64,000 nt of DNA. Origin: Blepharisma japonicum. Its lineage: Eukaryota > Ciliophora > Heterotrichea > Heterotrichida > Blepharismidae. Within the stretch, counting starts at the first letter, position 1. Each line of letters begins with the position of its first letter. Below the pieces are notes generated by a model that saw only the letters and a program-made list of their open reading frames with translations, was not told where the DNA came from and searched no databases. Position numbers and translations under genes: made by a program. Positions 10,415 through 21,710 of this stretch are shown in pieces. The stretch is taken from assembly GCA_949751835.1 (NCBI GenBank), contig CATKHK010000136.1, positions 1 to 64,000 on the forward strand, in the 5' to 3' direction.

Positions 10415-13045
10415 CTATATATTATTTAACTGTTTAAATTTCATTTTTCGGTATGTTTCTGCCGTTGGAGACTTGAAATTATCTCTTATATGTGGAGGAC
10501 ATAGCTTTATCAGATATGTCATTGTGTTTTCTATTTTTTCTCTGAGTTCTAAATCACTGCAGTCACTTCATGATTCACCTTTTTTAGGCAAATTAGCGGT
10601 ATCAGCAACCCTTGAAATTGCCTCTAAAAATTCAACAAAATTCATCTCGAGATGCTTTTTTTTATAAATTTCGTCAACCTGGGTCATCATAGCTTGACTA
10701 TAACACAGATCAATTTCTCTTGTCCCAAAAGTATTTTGGACCATTTCTGCATCACTGCAAATAGCCCTAAATTCTAAAAGTGCCAGGAAAGGTTTTGAGC
10801 CTGGTAGGCCTTTTTTTCCGCTATATTTACTAAACACAAATTCCAAAATTGGCTTATGGGCCTTGAGAGCTAAGTCAACATCTTCACATAAATACTTTTC
10901 GAATCTCCATTTATTTGTGTCATAAGTTGCCATAACAGAAAGATGCTCATTTGCAAGTTTTTCAATAGCTTCTGCAGGATTTGCGCAAATTTTATTTCTT
11001 ACATATTTATCATTTGCAATTCTTACTAATATTTCCATAAATTCATATCTGCATAGCCCGTTTCCTGAATTATACAGTTGATCAGAGCTTTGTTGGGCAT
11101 TAACAGAATTCCAGTTGACACCGACGTCGCTCAAAGTATAATATTTATCAAATATGCTGCATTGATTTAGAAAGTCTATAAAAGCATTAGAACCAATAGA
11201 AAACACTTCATTCCCACAAACAGCTGACAAGAATCGATAGGTTTCTCTGAAATCTTTATAAAACTTCCTCATCTGAATTTTTAAAAGTTCCAATATTTCA
11301 GGATTTTTGACAAATTTGGGGATTCTCGTGTGCTTAAAGTCAAATTCAAAGCCTTGGGTGTATAATTGCTCGGAATCAAAAATATATTCTTTAAACAAGC
11401 TGATAGGGATTGACCAACTGACTCTTTGGAGCTCTTCGGGTGATTCATATTTGAACTCTTCTATGCGTGGCTTAATACCGAATGGCTGCTTAATACTGCA
11501 GGAAGGACCTAATGGACCCATAGTATTGACTAAAGAAATTTCATATAGTTGATTGTTTATTTGGACGCTTAACGGTAAATCTAACTCAAATGTTGGGATA
11601 TTAGTTGATAAAACTGGCCCTTGTTTGGTACTAAAGAAAAAGTTAAACTCCCTTGGTGGGATAGCTCTAGCAATTTCAAATAAGCGTTCGTTAACTCTGT
11701 GCATTGCTTGTGGCTTAAAGCCATCACATTCTAAATGAATAAAAACTTCTTTGCAATTTGGGTCTTCGCTATTCCATATAAATTTAAAGTCAATCCATTC
11801 TTCACATACCCAACAATTTGTTCCGAATAATTTGCTTTTATGCTTAAATGAGTCATTGATCCTCCTGAAACCATGAGTCTTTGAAATTCTATCAGAACTG
11901 TCTGTTAGAATAATAAAACCTTTGGCATCAATAGAGCAAGAATTTCCAAGCATGTGGAGTCCAAGAAGAGTATGATTTTGATTGAGTCCTATAGATATGG
12001 CTTGGCATTCTTGAGGGGTAAATAAATTATACGAAAAATCCAAATGAATAAGTGTAGTATTTGTCTTAAGAAAATCACTTATTATTTTTGCAGTTTCTAA
12101 ATTAGAACTTTTGCCAAGGGAGTTTCAAGACAGATCTAACTGAAGTAAAGACTCATTTTGAGAAAGACCAGAAAAGATTTCGTAGCCACCTTTAGGTTTT
12201 ATGTTGTTTCAATGAAGATCTAGATGTTTAAGTGATTGATTTTCGATAAGCAAATCTTTAAAATATTTTGCAGACTCATCCCCAATACTATTCCTGGCTA
12301 AATTTAATTTTATGAGTGTTTTATTGTCACATAAGCAAAGGCATAGCTTTTCTATGCCTTTATTTCCTAATTTTGTGTTTTCTAGCTCTAGGTGGCTTAA
12401 AATTGAATTTTTCTCATTAAGCAGTTTCACAATTGAATTTATAGCATCAGCACCTAAAGAATTATCAGAAAGTACAATCTTTTTGGTTCCCTTTTTCTCT
12501 AATTTTGAAACAATTCTGCTGCTTGCCAATCCTGAAAGTCTATTTTCTTTCAAGTTCAAAAATTTTATTTCTTCTAATTTGCTAATGCCTTCAGAAAATG
12601 CGTTAGCGTAGCTGTCACCCATGCTAAAATTATGAATATCAATGGAATCACTCGGTCCTCTTGCTTTTACAAGTCCAAAAGGAATAGGATTCAGCATTCC
12701 TTTATCTATTTCATTCAGATATGCAAATTCAGGAGTTTCTGAAATTAGCTTATAGTGCTTATTATGAGTTATTGTATTTAAGTTTCTGTAATTGTCAAAA
12801 TATTCTAATCTTGCATGATGGCCTACTCTGATCGTAGAATATTCTAAAGATTCTGCTCTAATATGACTGCTTGGAGTCATTATGTTTCTAGCTTGCCTTG
12901 GCGATCATTTACTCGCTGATGATTGAGGTCGAGATATTTGTGTTATCTGGCTCTTATTGAAGTCTACCGGGCTTAGTCCTGTATTTCTTATTTTTCTTTC
13001 GATCAGGGGAAGTTTTCTTTTACCAAAAATGTCTACCATATTCAT
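10415..13045 (-). CDS. Leucine-rich-repeat protein (RNase-inhibitor/NLRC type repeats)
   Basis: An 876-residue protein once several UGA codons are read as Trp (12914 region, 12209-12211, about 12127, 10568-10570); it ends in TAG. The start ATG at 13045 is preceded by an in-frame TAA. After a basic disordered N-terminus (to about 100), residues about 110-380 carry RNase-inhibitor-like repeats such as LKHLDLHWNNI, LLQLDLSWNSL and LIHLDFSYNLF; three repeat-core Trp are UGA-encoded, which supports the code. The C-terminal half has no named domain but ends with FVEFLEAISRVAD, a helical, EF-hand-like segment I associate with other protist LRR proteins. Probably a scaffold or regulator; ligand unknown. 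Confidence 0.8.
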
Positions 13046-13929
13046 TATTATAAAGAGTTATCTTCACTTCAAATATGTTGCAAAATGGTTTAAGTGTCAG
13101 AAAGAAAAAAATTGAAATAAATAAGTAGCGTATTGATAACTTTTTAAAAGATAAATCCTTTAAAATAAAATTAGAAGATTAGAAGAATAAAAAATTCTGT
13201 AACCGTTTGGATTCCATCAAGGTGGTATATCCAAATAAATTAACTTCAAAATGAAAATCTATATTTGCAATTAATAAAATTAAGACTAGTTTATCTTTTC
13301 CTTACTTCATGAAGAATCTAAAATAATATTCTTTTCTATTCCTTACTTAATAAAGACCAGGCCATATTACGAATAATAATCAAAAGTTTCTTATAACCAT
13401 GATGAAATAATCAAATTTATTGGTATTGGCGAGCATATTGATGTTTTTATTGGTTTCATTACGCATTCATTATAATTTTAATCATTTACATCGTAAATCT
13501 GTTTTGAAAGTTTTAAGTGAAGTGATGTGATAAACTAAACTCTTCATTTAGCTTTTATATGATTATTTCTAATTTCAATCAATACCTACTTCATAGGTAT
13601 TACTAATTAATTGTTTTCTATTAGCATAACCAGCAAAGTTCTCATTATATATTTTTTGCAGTCTCAGTGCATTAGATTTCACAAATTTAATTAATTTTAT
13701 CTATTCTTTTAATCACCCTTTATTTAAGTTTTTTTTTCCTTACTCTTCTAAAATATGCTAATTCTGCCATGCATATTCATAAACCGCCCTATTCATTTCA
13801 CATTTTTTTTAGTTTTACAATTCATATTACACACGAAATCTATTAAATGTCCTAAACAATATCAAATCCCTTTCCTTTATAAATAACGTATTTATCATCT
13901 CTGATTATTACATTCGTTTATAACGAAGT
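13046..13929. other. AT-rich intergenic region, divergent promoters
   Basis: About 880 nt between the divergent LRR and WNK starts. It is AT-rich with pyrimidine-rich runs and no coding frame or repeat I would defend. Confidence 0.55.
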
Positions 13930-15687
13930 ATGGAACGTGTTTTAATAGATAATGAACTTAATAGTACCCGTGACGAAGAAGACGAAGACCTTTCAAGCTT
14001 GATTCATTCATACCCTAACAACAAAAACGAGGTCGTCGAAGTCTCCCCAAAAGGACGATTTTTCAGAGTAAGTCTTATATAGTTCAATGACCTCCTAGGG
14101 TCTGGAGCCTTTAAAACTGTATATCGAGGACTTGACAATGATCAAGGTTGTGAAGTCGCCTGGAACAGTATCAGTCTCAAAAACCTCCCAGTCGAGGACA
14201 GAACTCAGATTGCTGAAGAAGTTAAATTAAATCGGAGACTTAACCATCCTAATATCGTTCATTTTATATCAGCGTGGACAAATCCGAACAAAGAAGAACT
14301 CGTGTTCATTTCTGAGCTCGTTACGGGAGGTTCCCTCAGACAATACTTGAAAAAAATAAAATTCCCACGTTTAAAAGTGATAAAAAGCTGGTGCAAAGGA
14401 ATTCTTTCAGGTCTCCAATATCTGCACTCACAGAAGCCTTATCCGATAATACATAGAGATTTGAAATGTGACAATATCTTTATCATGTCGAACACCGGAG
14501 ACGTAAAAATAGGGGATTTTGGACTGTCTACAATTATGAGAAGTAAGCTGCAGACGTCAGTCTTGGGAACCCCAGAATATATGGCGCCTGAGGTGTATGA
14601 AGGAAGTTATGATACAAAAGTTGATATATTTTCGTTTGGGATGTGCATTACAGAGATGTGCACACTTTCTCCCCCTTATAAAGAATGCAAAACTCCAGCA
14701 GCAGTTTATAGAAGAGTTATGTCGAGAATTTTGCCTGAGTCTTTAAAGACAATCCAAGATGAAGAAGTCCAGAAATTTATTTCTTTGTGTTTAGAAATCG
14801 CAAGTAAGAGACCGTCTGCAAGTGAGCTACTAAATAGCTCATTTTTGACTATTGATGAAGAAGACCCAAGGGTGCATCAAGCGGTTCCACTGGCTAGTGA
14901 AAATGAGGAAACTTCACAAATCCAAAATAATTGTTTAGCAAACCCACCAAATGAGCTTGAAAAAAACCTTATTGAAAGCTCCTTGATTATTAAAGACAAC
15001 AGAGGCGCTCTAAGACAAGTAACTTTTCAGTTTGACTTGAACTCAGATACACCTGAGACTGTAGCAGAAGAAATGGTTAGAGATCTTGATCTTGATCCTG
15101 CATTAGTAATTCCAATTGCTAATGAAATTGAAATCCTTGCATTTTCAAACTCAAAAAATATATGCTTAGAATGCTATCATAAAGAAAAAAACTGCAATGA
15201 AAAATCTGAAGATTTTTGCATTCATACGAATAATAACAGAGCTCCGATATACAGTAACCGAAAAGTCTCCATTTCTGAGCCGGAAGAAGCTGAAATAAAT
15301 AATGGCTCTATTGAAAAGGAGCAAATTGAGCACTCATTGGAAGATTTATTGTTATTTGACAATACAACTTTTAATATTCCAAATAAGGAATTACCACAGA
15401 TTAATGAAGAAATACAATACCCATTCAGAGGGGTTATCAGAAAAAGAACAACTCAAGGCAATGATAAAGAAAACGTAATCCAGCTACAACAGGCACTTTC
15501 TGCTGTTCTCAGGACAAGAGTGAAAGTTAATGGATTTTATGGACAAAAGTGTGAAAACATTGTAAAAAAATTCCAAGACAAAGAAGGATTTGATCCAGAT
15601 GGAATAGTGTCCGAAGAACTTTGGAATAAATTAATGTTTGAATATAGTAAAGTATGTGAAGAAGATTCAGATTGAAATTTTAGTTAA
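13930..15687 (+). CDS. WNK-type protein kinase with OSR1_C-like and PG-binding-like domains
   Basis: Exons 13930-14067 and 14083-15687 around a 15-nt intron give 580 residues; a UGA (15673-15675) near the C-terminus is Trp and the stop is TAA. The kinase (about 47-301) is WNK-like: the Gly-rich loop GSGAFKTVY carries Lys57, while the usual subdomain II Lys is replaced (VAWN, 71-74). HRDLKCDN (170-177), DFG (191-193) and GTPEYMAPE are intact, so it should be active. Residues about 353-400 (ALRQVTFQFDL, VAEEMVRDLDL) resemble the OSR1_C/PF2 fold of WNKs. Residues about 510-565 (IQLQQALS, VNGFYG, VKKFQ, DGIVSEELW) resemble a peptidoglycan-binding-1 domain, which I do not know from WNKs. WNKs control ion transport and osmotic response. 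Confidence 0.88.
14068..14082 (+). other. 15-nt spliceosomal intron
   Basis: GTAAGTCTTATATAG. It is in frame and contains TAG, so retention would truncate the kinase before the Gly-rich loop. A at position 10. Confidence 0.85.
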
Positions 15688-15774
15688 TAAGATTAACTAT
15701 CATCAGTATTCATTTTCGTAATAATTCTAGTTATTTTCAATAGCTTTTAATTAAATACAAAATATTATTTATTT

Positions 15775-17136
15775 TTACTTTTTTTTTTGAACATAGCAAG
15801 TGTGGCATGGGATCGAGCTATTGGATCGTCTATATAACTTGCTGAAAGTACGAGTTTTAGGTGTAGGTTTTGAGGTATTTTTTGTGGAGCTGATTCCAAT
15901 CACATCTAAATCAGGAAAATCATTGGGAATTCCAAGACCAACCCTTGATTTTTTAACTAAGTCACAAATGCTGGTATCAACAACTTTATCGATAACACTG
16001 TTACTTTTCTTTTTTGGAAACTGCTGCTTCAAAATAGAAAAGTTTTCTGATGTTTTCGATATTTTAGATTCTAGATCTTTTCTCATTAATTTGCTTTGAT
16101 TTAAGTCTATACTGAATCCAGAAGCCCAATCAGAACTATTCCTGGAGTGAAAATGCTTCTCGACTGGCATATTTTCTTTTTCTTGATTTCTGCTATATTT
16201 TTCGTCTTCAAGCCATCTTATTTGCTGCATAAGCTCTCTGTTTTTTTGGTTGAGACTGTTAATTTCATCAAGGTAGAACGTAGATGATTCCTTTTCTGCT
16301 GATAGGTCTGCGTAGTTTTTTTTAACCCTTTCAAGCTCATTTTTTAAGCTTTCAAAATAGCTGGAGTATTCAGTTTTAAGTGAGTTTATGCAATCTTTAG
16401 CTGATTGCAGCTCTCTTTCCAATAACTCTTTTTCAGCGCTACTACATTTTTCTTTGATTTTTTCTTTTAAAGCTTCTTTTTCTATCGCATGGTTAAATTC
16501 TAAATCTTTTATAGCTCTTTCATGAAATTTATTTGCAATCATAAGCTCTTGACGATTTTTCATTAAGTCAGATATTGAATTTTCAAGAGACCTTATATTT
16601 TTATCTTTCTCTACCAAAGAGTTTTTCAAGGAGCAATTTATGCTATATAATTCTTCAAGCTTATTTGATAATTCTGTTTCTGCAGTTTTGTGTGCTTTGT
16701 TATTAAACTCTTTTATTCCTTTTTCAATTGTCAATTCACTCTCAGTGCTTTTTAATTTATCTTCTGTGTTTATCAATGACTTTTTAAGGTTTTCGTTTTC
16801 TCTACTAAGTTTGCTCATCTCAAACATCAATTCGTGGATCTCAGGAACTTTCTCAGTCCGGCTCATAGGAAGGTCTTTTTTAAAATCTAAGGTCGAGCTA
16901 TTTTTGAAATCAAATGTATTTGCAAGCCTATTATTTGATTCTGAAAGGTTTACCACTTTGCTGCTCAAATCTAACCGCTTTTTCATAACATTTTCAGAAA
17001 AAGCTTTCGAATCCATCAAGATTTCTTTAGTCCTCATAAGTGTTTGATCTAAAGTTGATATTGCAGAAAGGTTAGCAGTTCTGATTGCTCTTTCTCCATC
17101 TATTTCAAACGATGTAAGTGACCCTTCTTCATTCAT
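15775..17136 (-). CDS. Coiled-coil protein
   Basis: A 453-residue protein ending in TAA. Residues about 95-310 form long heptad-rich coiled coil (for example ELMFEMSKLSRENENLKKSL and KEALKEKIKEKCSSAEKELL). The C-terminal 150 residues are Ser/Lys-rich and end in a Cys-containing basic tail (CHTCYVQKKK). Such proteins are typical of basal bodies and cortical cytoskeleton in ciliates, but nothing specific identifies this one. It converges on the WNK gene with 87 nt between stops. Confidence 0.75.
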   Translation of the reverse strand: MNEEGSLTSFEIDGERAIRTANLSAISTLDQTLMRTKEILMDSKAFSENVMKKRLDLSSKVVNLSESNNRLANTFDFKNSSTLDFKKDLPMSRTEKVPEIHELMFEMSKLSRENENLKKSLINTEDKLKSTESELTIEKGIKEFNNKAHKTAETELSNKLEELYSINCSLKNSLVEKDKNIRSLENSISDLMKNRQELMIANKFHERAIKDLEFNHAIEKEALKEKIKEKCSSAEKELLERELQSAKDCINSLKTEYSSYFESLKNELERVKKNYADLSAEKESSTFYLDEINSLNQKNRELMQQIRWLEDEKYSRNQEKENMPVEKHFHSRNSSDWASGFSIDLNQSKLMRKDLESKISKTSENFSILKQQFPKKKSNSVIDKVVDTSICDLVKKSRVGLGIPNDFPDLDVIGISSTKNTSKPTPKTRTFSKLYRRSNSSIPCHTCYVQKKK

Positions 17137-17216
17137 TTAAATATGACATGAATTTGAAATTTGAGCATCACTTAATTGAATTAAAACAAAAGTAATCTAA
17201 TAAAATTAATAAAATA

Positions 17217-17699
17217 CTAGAGCTTATTTTCACTTGCTTCTTTTTTGGCCAAATCAATTCTGCTTTTAAGACTTTGGATTTCTTTTTGAATTGATTCAAA
17301 TTGCGTATTTAAGCCACCAAGCTTGGCATGAATATTTGAGATAAGATCAGTTTGCTTTTGCTTTTTAGCTTGCTCTTCATTAGTAGTTTTATTTAGCTCA
17401 TAAAGACCCCAAATTAATAGCACTCCGTATGCTGCAATTTCTCCTAAAAATTCAGAACCTTGCTCCAAGGCTTTTTCGTCAGGCAAGGGCTTTATATATG
17501 TTTCTTCAGATGACATTTGTAAAGATTTTCTTTGAATCTTTACATTGATCCTGTTAGAGTATTGGCCCAGATTCAAAATAGCGTTTCTTATCAGTGGATG
17601 ATGGCCATTGTTGTGCTTCAGCGACATCTTAAGGTAGTTTGAAAGAGGTCGAGTAAAGAGTCTTAAGGTCAAAGAAAATACCTTGACTAAAGGTATCAT
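17217..17699 (-). CDS. OPA3-like mitochondrial protein
   Basis: A 160-residue protein ending in TAG. It matches the OPA3 family in size and order: an N-terminal PLVKVFSLTLRLFTRPLSNYLK segment that works as mitochondrial targeting/membrane element, a region around LILNLGQYSNRINVKIQRK, then IKPLPDEKALEQGSEFLGEIAAYGVLLIWGLYE (about 70-105), the family hydrophobic block preceded by the typical acidic LxEExAxxxGAELLGE-type motif. A C-terminal coiled coil (about 115-158) completes it. OPA3 proteins sit in mitochondrial membranes and affect morphology and lipid metabolism. The family call is good; function in ciliates is inferred. Confidence 0.85.
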   Translation of the reverse strand: MIPLVKVFSLTLRLFTRPLSNYLKMSLKHNNGHHPLIRNAILNLGQYSNRINVKIQRKSLQMSSEETYIKPLPDEKALEQGSEFLGEIAAYGVLLIWGLYELNKTTNEEQAKKQKQTDLISNIHAKLGGLNTQFESIQKEIQSLKSRIDLAKKEASENKL

Positions 17700-18243
17700 T
17701 TTTCTTAGATATTTTATAATCTACAACTCCCAAAGATAATATCAATAAAATCAATGTATTTTCTCATTAAAAAATGGAAAAAGGGAAAAGTTCAAAAGTC
17801 TAAGTATAAGAAACTCTGGAGATTTCCAATTGACTCACTTCGAAATGAGTAAAGCAATTGGGAGATTCTACTTTTTTTAAAAGATTAAAAAATTGCTAAA
17901 AGAGCATGGTACATCATCATATTAAATAGATAATGAAATTATCCTTATTGATGGAAGCTAATTGAATGAAAATAAAAGAATCAATACCTCACAAGATAAA
18001 AAAAGACATGCGATTATTTTTAGATGAAAAGCTCATGATATAGATTATAGCTCTGAGCCTAAAGCTATTATATAAGAATGGATTAAATTTTATATGTCTC
18101 TATCTTATGCTATGTCAGGTTATATTATTAAATGCGAAAAAATCTGTTGCAGCCCTGAAAATTTCTTAGTGTAGATGGTGCATAAATTTATATGCATATA
18201 GAAAAAAGAGATTAGAAATTTAAGATTTTTCTTATAATTTAAA
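17700..18243. other. Intergenic region, divergent promoters
   Basis: About 540 nt between the divergent OPA3-like and LC8 genes. Parts of 17770-18180 can be read as protein-like peptide, but only through several UAA/UAG codons at roughly the density expected by chance, so I do not call a gene or pseudogene. Confidence 0.5.
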
Positions 18244-18513
18244 ATGGCAGAAAGGCGAGCAGTGATTAAAAACGCGGACATGTCGGAAGAAATGCAGCAA
18301 GATGCAGTGGATTGTGCGAATCAAGCTATGGAAAGATTCAATATCGAAAAAGATATAGCCGCCTACATCAAGAAAGAGTTTGACAAAAAATACAATCCTA
18401 CGTGGCATTGCATTGTGGGTAGAAACTTTGGCAGTTATGTCACCCATGAGACAAGACACTTCATTTATTTCTACTTAGGACAAGTAGCAATATTGCTTTT
18501 TAAATCTGGATAA
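18244..18513 (+). CDS. DYNLL: Dynein light chain LC8 (DYNLL type)
   Basis: An 89-residue protein of exactly the usual LC8 length, ending in TAA. It carries all hallmark blocks: [55 protein letters not shown] and [18 protein letters not shown]. It is nearly the animal sequence over most of its length. LC8 is a dimeric hub that binds short linear motifs in dynein intermediate chain and many other partners. Both Trp-type and stop codons are conventional (UGG, UAA). A second, more divergent LC8 lies at 53496-53756. Confidence 0.98.
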   Translation: MAERRAVIKNADMSEEMQQDAVDCANQAMERFNIEKDIAAYIKKEFDKKYNPTWHCIVGRNFGSYVTHETRHFIYFYLGQVAILLFKSG

Positions 18514-18703
18514 TGCCTTATCTAATCAAATCAGACTAATTCTTTTAAATAATCTTTTGTCTAATATAAACCAAAAGAAATGCAGATATTGATGCATCCT
18601 TACAATGTTTTATTTTAGAAATGAAATTACCAGAGCATATACCCATGACCTTAAATAAATAAGAAAGAAGATAACTTGGTTAAGGCTTAAGTAAAAGATT
18701 TAC

Positions 18704-19012
18704 TTACCAGCGTTGTCTTCTAATCCCTGAAAGGCAAGCTTTGTAAATATTTTCAGGACAATCAGGGTCCAAAAATGGGCTGACACGCAAATCTTTGATT
18801 TTATCTAGATCGATTTGGGTTTCCATGGCTTCAGCTGTCATTCTTTTGCACATGCTTTCAGCTTCTTTTCTGAGTTTCGGAACATTCACTCTTCCTTTGG
18901 CAAAATCGCACCCTCTATAGCAATAAAAGCGTGAGTTATTGTAATACTCGAATAATTCTTCACATGCAATGTAGCAGATTCCACCTTCTTCGAAGCTTGG
19001 ATAGGAGGACAT
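18704..19012 (-). CDS. Small cysteine-rich protein
   Basis: A 102-residue protein ending in TAA, starting MSSYPSFEEGG. Paired cysteines (CYIACEE, YCYRGC, MCKRM, DPDCPENIYKAC) suggest a small disulphide-linked or metal-binding helical fold. There is no signal peptide, so a mitochondrial intermembrane-space or cytosolic location are both possible. The Cys spacing is not the CX9C of CHCH proteins. I do not recognise the family. Confidence 0.65.
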   Translation of the reverse strand: MSSYPSFEEGGICYIACEELFEYYNNSRFYCYRGCDFAKGRVNVPKLRKEAESMCKRMTAEAMETQIDLDKIKDLRVSPFLDPDCPENIYKACLSGIRRQRW

Positions 19013-19906
19013 ATTTTTTATCCAATCTCATTCAAGAGCAATTTATTATACTTGTAAGAAATTTTTAACCGATATTAAGCCTGATAAGGCTTTTGAAAGA
19101 AGGCTGCATCATAGAGAAGGAGAGAAATTAGAGATATTGAAGAAGTATAATGGTATTAAGACATTTATGATATTGAATCGAAATTATCCTTTGAATGTGC
19201 TTAAACGTATCTATTAAAATACTGATATTAAAAATTTAGACTACTTATCCTATGCAAGGGCATAAAATTGAGTTTTTTATATTACATTGGATATGAAATG
19301 CAAATAATTTTTGAAAATATATGAGTATTTGCTGGAATTGAGAAAGATTTTATAATGGAAAGCTGTATTTAGGAAAAATTTATGATTTATATGATTATTA
19401 AATATGGATCCATCTTAAAGAAGATGCTAGAAGTGTATTTTCAAACATATTAAAAAGATAATTTAGGATAAGCAATAAACTAAAAAGTTTAAATTTATTA
19501 AATAAAACATAATTTTTTTTTGATATTAATAGATGACGTATAATAAACAATCTGCTAAACTCACCTTACCTTTTAAATGCAATTGAAACTAAATTTCTGA
19601 AAATATCTTATTGGGTGTATAAATAACCGACTTTCATCACTATTTATGCTTGAAACAATAATATGTAAAAAATCATCGTTCTTCTTTCTAGGCCTCTTAT
19701 ACAATATTTATTTTAATCTTTACAGTTCAACTATTCATATTAATTGAATTTTTTTCTCCGCTCTGCCCTAAGCAAATTATAAAAATGTTAACGAGCATAA
19801 GTAAAATTTATCCTCAGGTTTATTTCTCCATGAACCATCCGAAACCATACCTCGCGAAAAGGCAGCATCTTAGCCAATTTAAGTAACTCTAATATAAAAT
19901 ATAATT
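19013..19906. other. AT-rich intergenic region
   Basis: About 890 nt between divergent genes. The first 180 nt (about 19050-19230) are open on the plus strand and look somewhat protein-like, but there is no ATG with context and UAA codons follow. At most a decayed gene fragment; otherwise promoter DNA. Confidence 0.45.
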
Positions 19907-20795
19907 ATGGGCAAATTGCAAACCCTTCTAGAGGAATTTAGAGCAGCTTTTAATAGCGACAACGTAGAAGCCCAGCTTCGAATCCACGACAAAATTGAAA
20001 AATATTACAATCATCACCCCAATCTCAAAAAATCCTCTCAAAAATGCATTGAGTATAAAAAATTCCTCGAAGAGATAGATTGCTTCGATATGTGCCTCGA
20101 ACTACTTCTAAATAACGACTGAGATCTAGAATACGAAGGCAGTGAGATTCTCGTCGAAAGTCGAGGTTCTGGTGCAGATTTCATGTCGAGGGCAAGTCTT
20201 TTGATTAATGCTCCACTTTTATCCACAATGTCAGTCATCACTGAAGTGGATTTACTGAGTACATGGTATTTTCTATAAAGGGTCCAAGTTTTAAATGGAG
20301 TCGAAACCATTGCAGAACCCACAAATTCACGAAAACTCGGATTTTATAATTTTTGGTTTCCATGGCCTCTTTCTGATAGACAGTGTGTGTTAGAATTTAG
20401 CACTTATCCAGTCAAATCTGAGCAAGGAATTCTGATTATGATGAAAACTCCTGAAAACTCCAAGTACTTAAATATCGATATTCCTGGCCCTTTAGAAGGC
20501 TTAGTTAGGATGAATATTCCGATTGGTGGGGTTTTTGTGCAATATATTTCTCCTATGCTAACTAAGGTTGTTATTGTAGTGCAGGCGAATGGAAATATTG
20601 TAAATTTTTATTTAGAGCTCGTTACCGGATTGGTTATTTAATTTTGGGACAAAGAGAATCATGTACTACCTAATGGATGCGCTCAGGAATCAAGTATTGA
20701 ATTTCCAAGGAAGCGTTTACGAAAGAAGAGTCACTGAGAGAGAAGAATACTATAGATTTCTTTGCCAGTATATACAACAAAACATCGGAGATTAA
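19907..20795 (+). CDS. START-like lipid-transfer protein, two introns
   Basis: Exons 19907-20265, 20281-20599 and 20616-20795 give a 285-residue protein ending in TAA, with one UGA Trp at 20120-20122. Without splicing, in-frame UAA codons stop both upstream exons. The first 75 residues are helical. From about 90 to 285 the pattern fits the START/SRPBCC fold: STWVQVLNGVE, RKLGFYNFWFPWPLSDR, IDIPGPLEGLVRMNIPIGG and the C-terminal helix LPDWLFNFGTKRIMYYLMDA, which closely resembles the LPxWLxN start of the last START helix. START proteins bind a lipid or sterol in a deep pocket and move it between membranes or sense it. The ligand cannot be inferred. The last exon matching the START helix is strong support for the second intron. 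Confidence 0.85.
20266..20280 (+). other. 15-nt spliceosomal intron
   Basis: GTATTTTCTATAAAG. It joins TG/G into Trp and removes an in-frame TAA. A at position 10. Confidence 0.85.
20600..20615 (+). other. 16-nt spliceosomal intron
   Basis: GTAAATTTTTATTTAG. Its removal opens the frame that encodes the START C-terminal helix (LPDWLFNFG). A at position 11. Confidence 0.88.
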
Positions 20796-20867
20796 ATAAC
20801 GTCTTTTTAAATCAAAATAGCAATTTAATGAGGAACAACTAAGTCATGTTAATTCTTATCAAATAAT

Positions 20868-21362
20868 TTATGATTCATCAACGCATTTTCCGCAACATTT
20901 TTTTAAGCACTTCAGCAGAATTTCTCTTCCCCATGGGAAATAAGAAGCCATGTACCAAATATAAGCGCAAACTTGAATAATGATGAAAATCAAAATCATT
21001 AAGCCTATTTTAAAGTATAACACGCTAACCAATGTCATGATCATTGAGGCAAAAAAGATTGCACTTGTTCATCTTCTTTTTTCGTCAAAAGCACTTTTCA
21101 TTTGTTTTTTAAAGCCAAGTAAGAAGCCAGATCCAACAAGGGCAAGAATATTGCTCATAGTGTAGCTTAATGCAAATCTGGTTGGATTGCCTGTGAAGAT
21201 CCCAAACATTGATCCAATTGAAATCACATCTATGAAGATAGAAAGGCCAAAGCAAGTGAGGAACCCAATCATTCTTTCTTTAAATGATAATGCTGGAATG
21301 CATCCTTCATCTTCAAATGAGCTTTCTCTTGATTCTTGGTCAAATGTGAAAAAGCCAGACAT
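20868..21362 (-). CDS. SFT2: SFT2-family vesicle transport protein
   Basis: A 164-residue protein ending in TAA, with one UGA Trp (21069-21071) in EKRRWTSAIFF. Four hydrophobic segments (about 31-48, 60-85, 102-118 and 125-145) and the blocks FALSYTMSNILALVGSGFLLGFKKQMK, TLVSVLYFKIGLMILIF and CAYIWYMASYFPWGRE match the SFT2/Got1-like family. These tetraspan Golgi proteins act in fusion of retrograde vesicles with the Golgi. It ends 72 nt from the START-like gene, tail to tail. Reading UGA as stop would cut off the last two membrane spans. Confidence 0.92.
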
Positions 21363-21710
21363 TTTAAATAATATGGGAATATTTAATTAAGTAATTTAAT
21401 TTTGGAAAAACCGAATGACGATAACTGACTATGTGGCGATAAACAAAGCGGAGGTTGGAATAATCTGTCTGTAAGTCTTAGCAATCAATGAGGCCGACTA
21501 GCATTATTTACAATAGGTTATGCGTAGCAAAGATTCGAAAGATCTGAATAAGGTCAGAGCCCTGAACAGGTCTCAAGAATGCTCAGTCACGATGAATTAA
21601 CAACAATTAAATCCTAATCCTTTATAAAACCAATTTTTTACAAAAAATTATAAAATATTGGAATATAGACATTCGTAACTGTCCTAAACTCTCAAAATAT
21701 TCATTAATTA
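21363..21710. other. Intergenic region with a less AT-rich island
   Basis: Between the divergent SFT2 and USP genes. About 21410-21605 is less AT-rich and contains a hairpin-forming stretch (GAGCCCTGAACAGGTCTC, 7 pairs with one mismatch, 4-nt loop) and an ACA triplet near its end. It could be a structured RNA such as an H/ACA snoRNA or promoter DNA. I cannot name a class. Confidence 0.3.

Noticed and set aside
14013-14020. CCCTAACA, identical to a heterotrich telomere unit
   Set aside because: A single 8-nt copy inside WNK coding sequence, no tandem repeats; chance match.
17750-18190. Protein-like reading if UAA/UAG were glutamine
   Set aside because: With all three stops treated as sense any frame is open. 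Five UAA/UAG in about 145 codons is not clearly below the chance level for this AT content, so neither a second code nor a pseudogene is supported.
19055-19440. Similar protein-like reading through UAA/UAG
   Set aside because: Open for only about 58 codons before UAA codons become frequent, with no start context. Expected by chance in intergenic DNA of this length.
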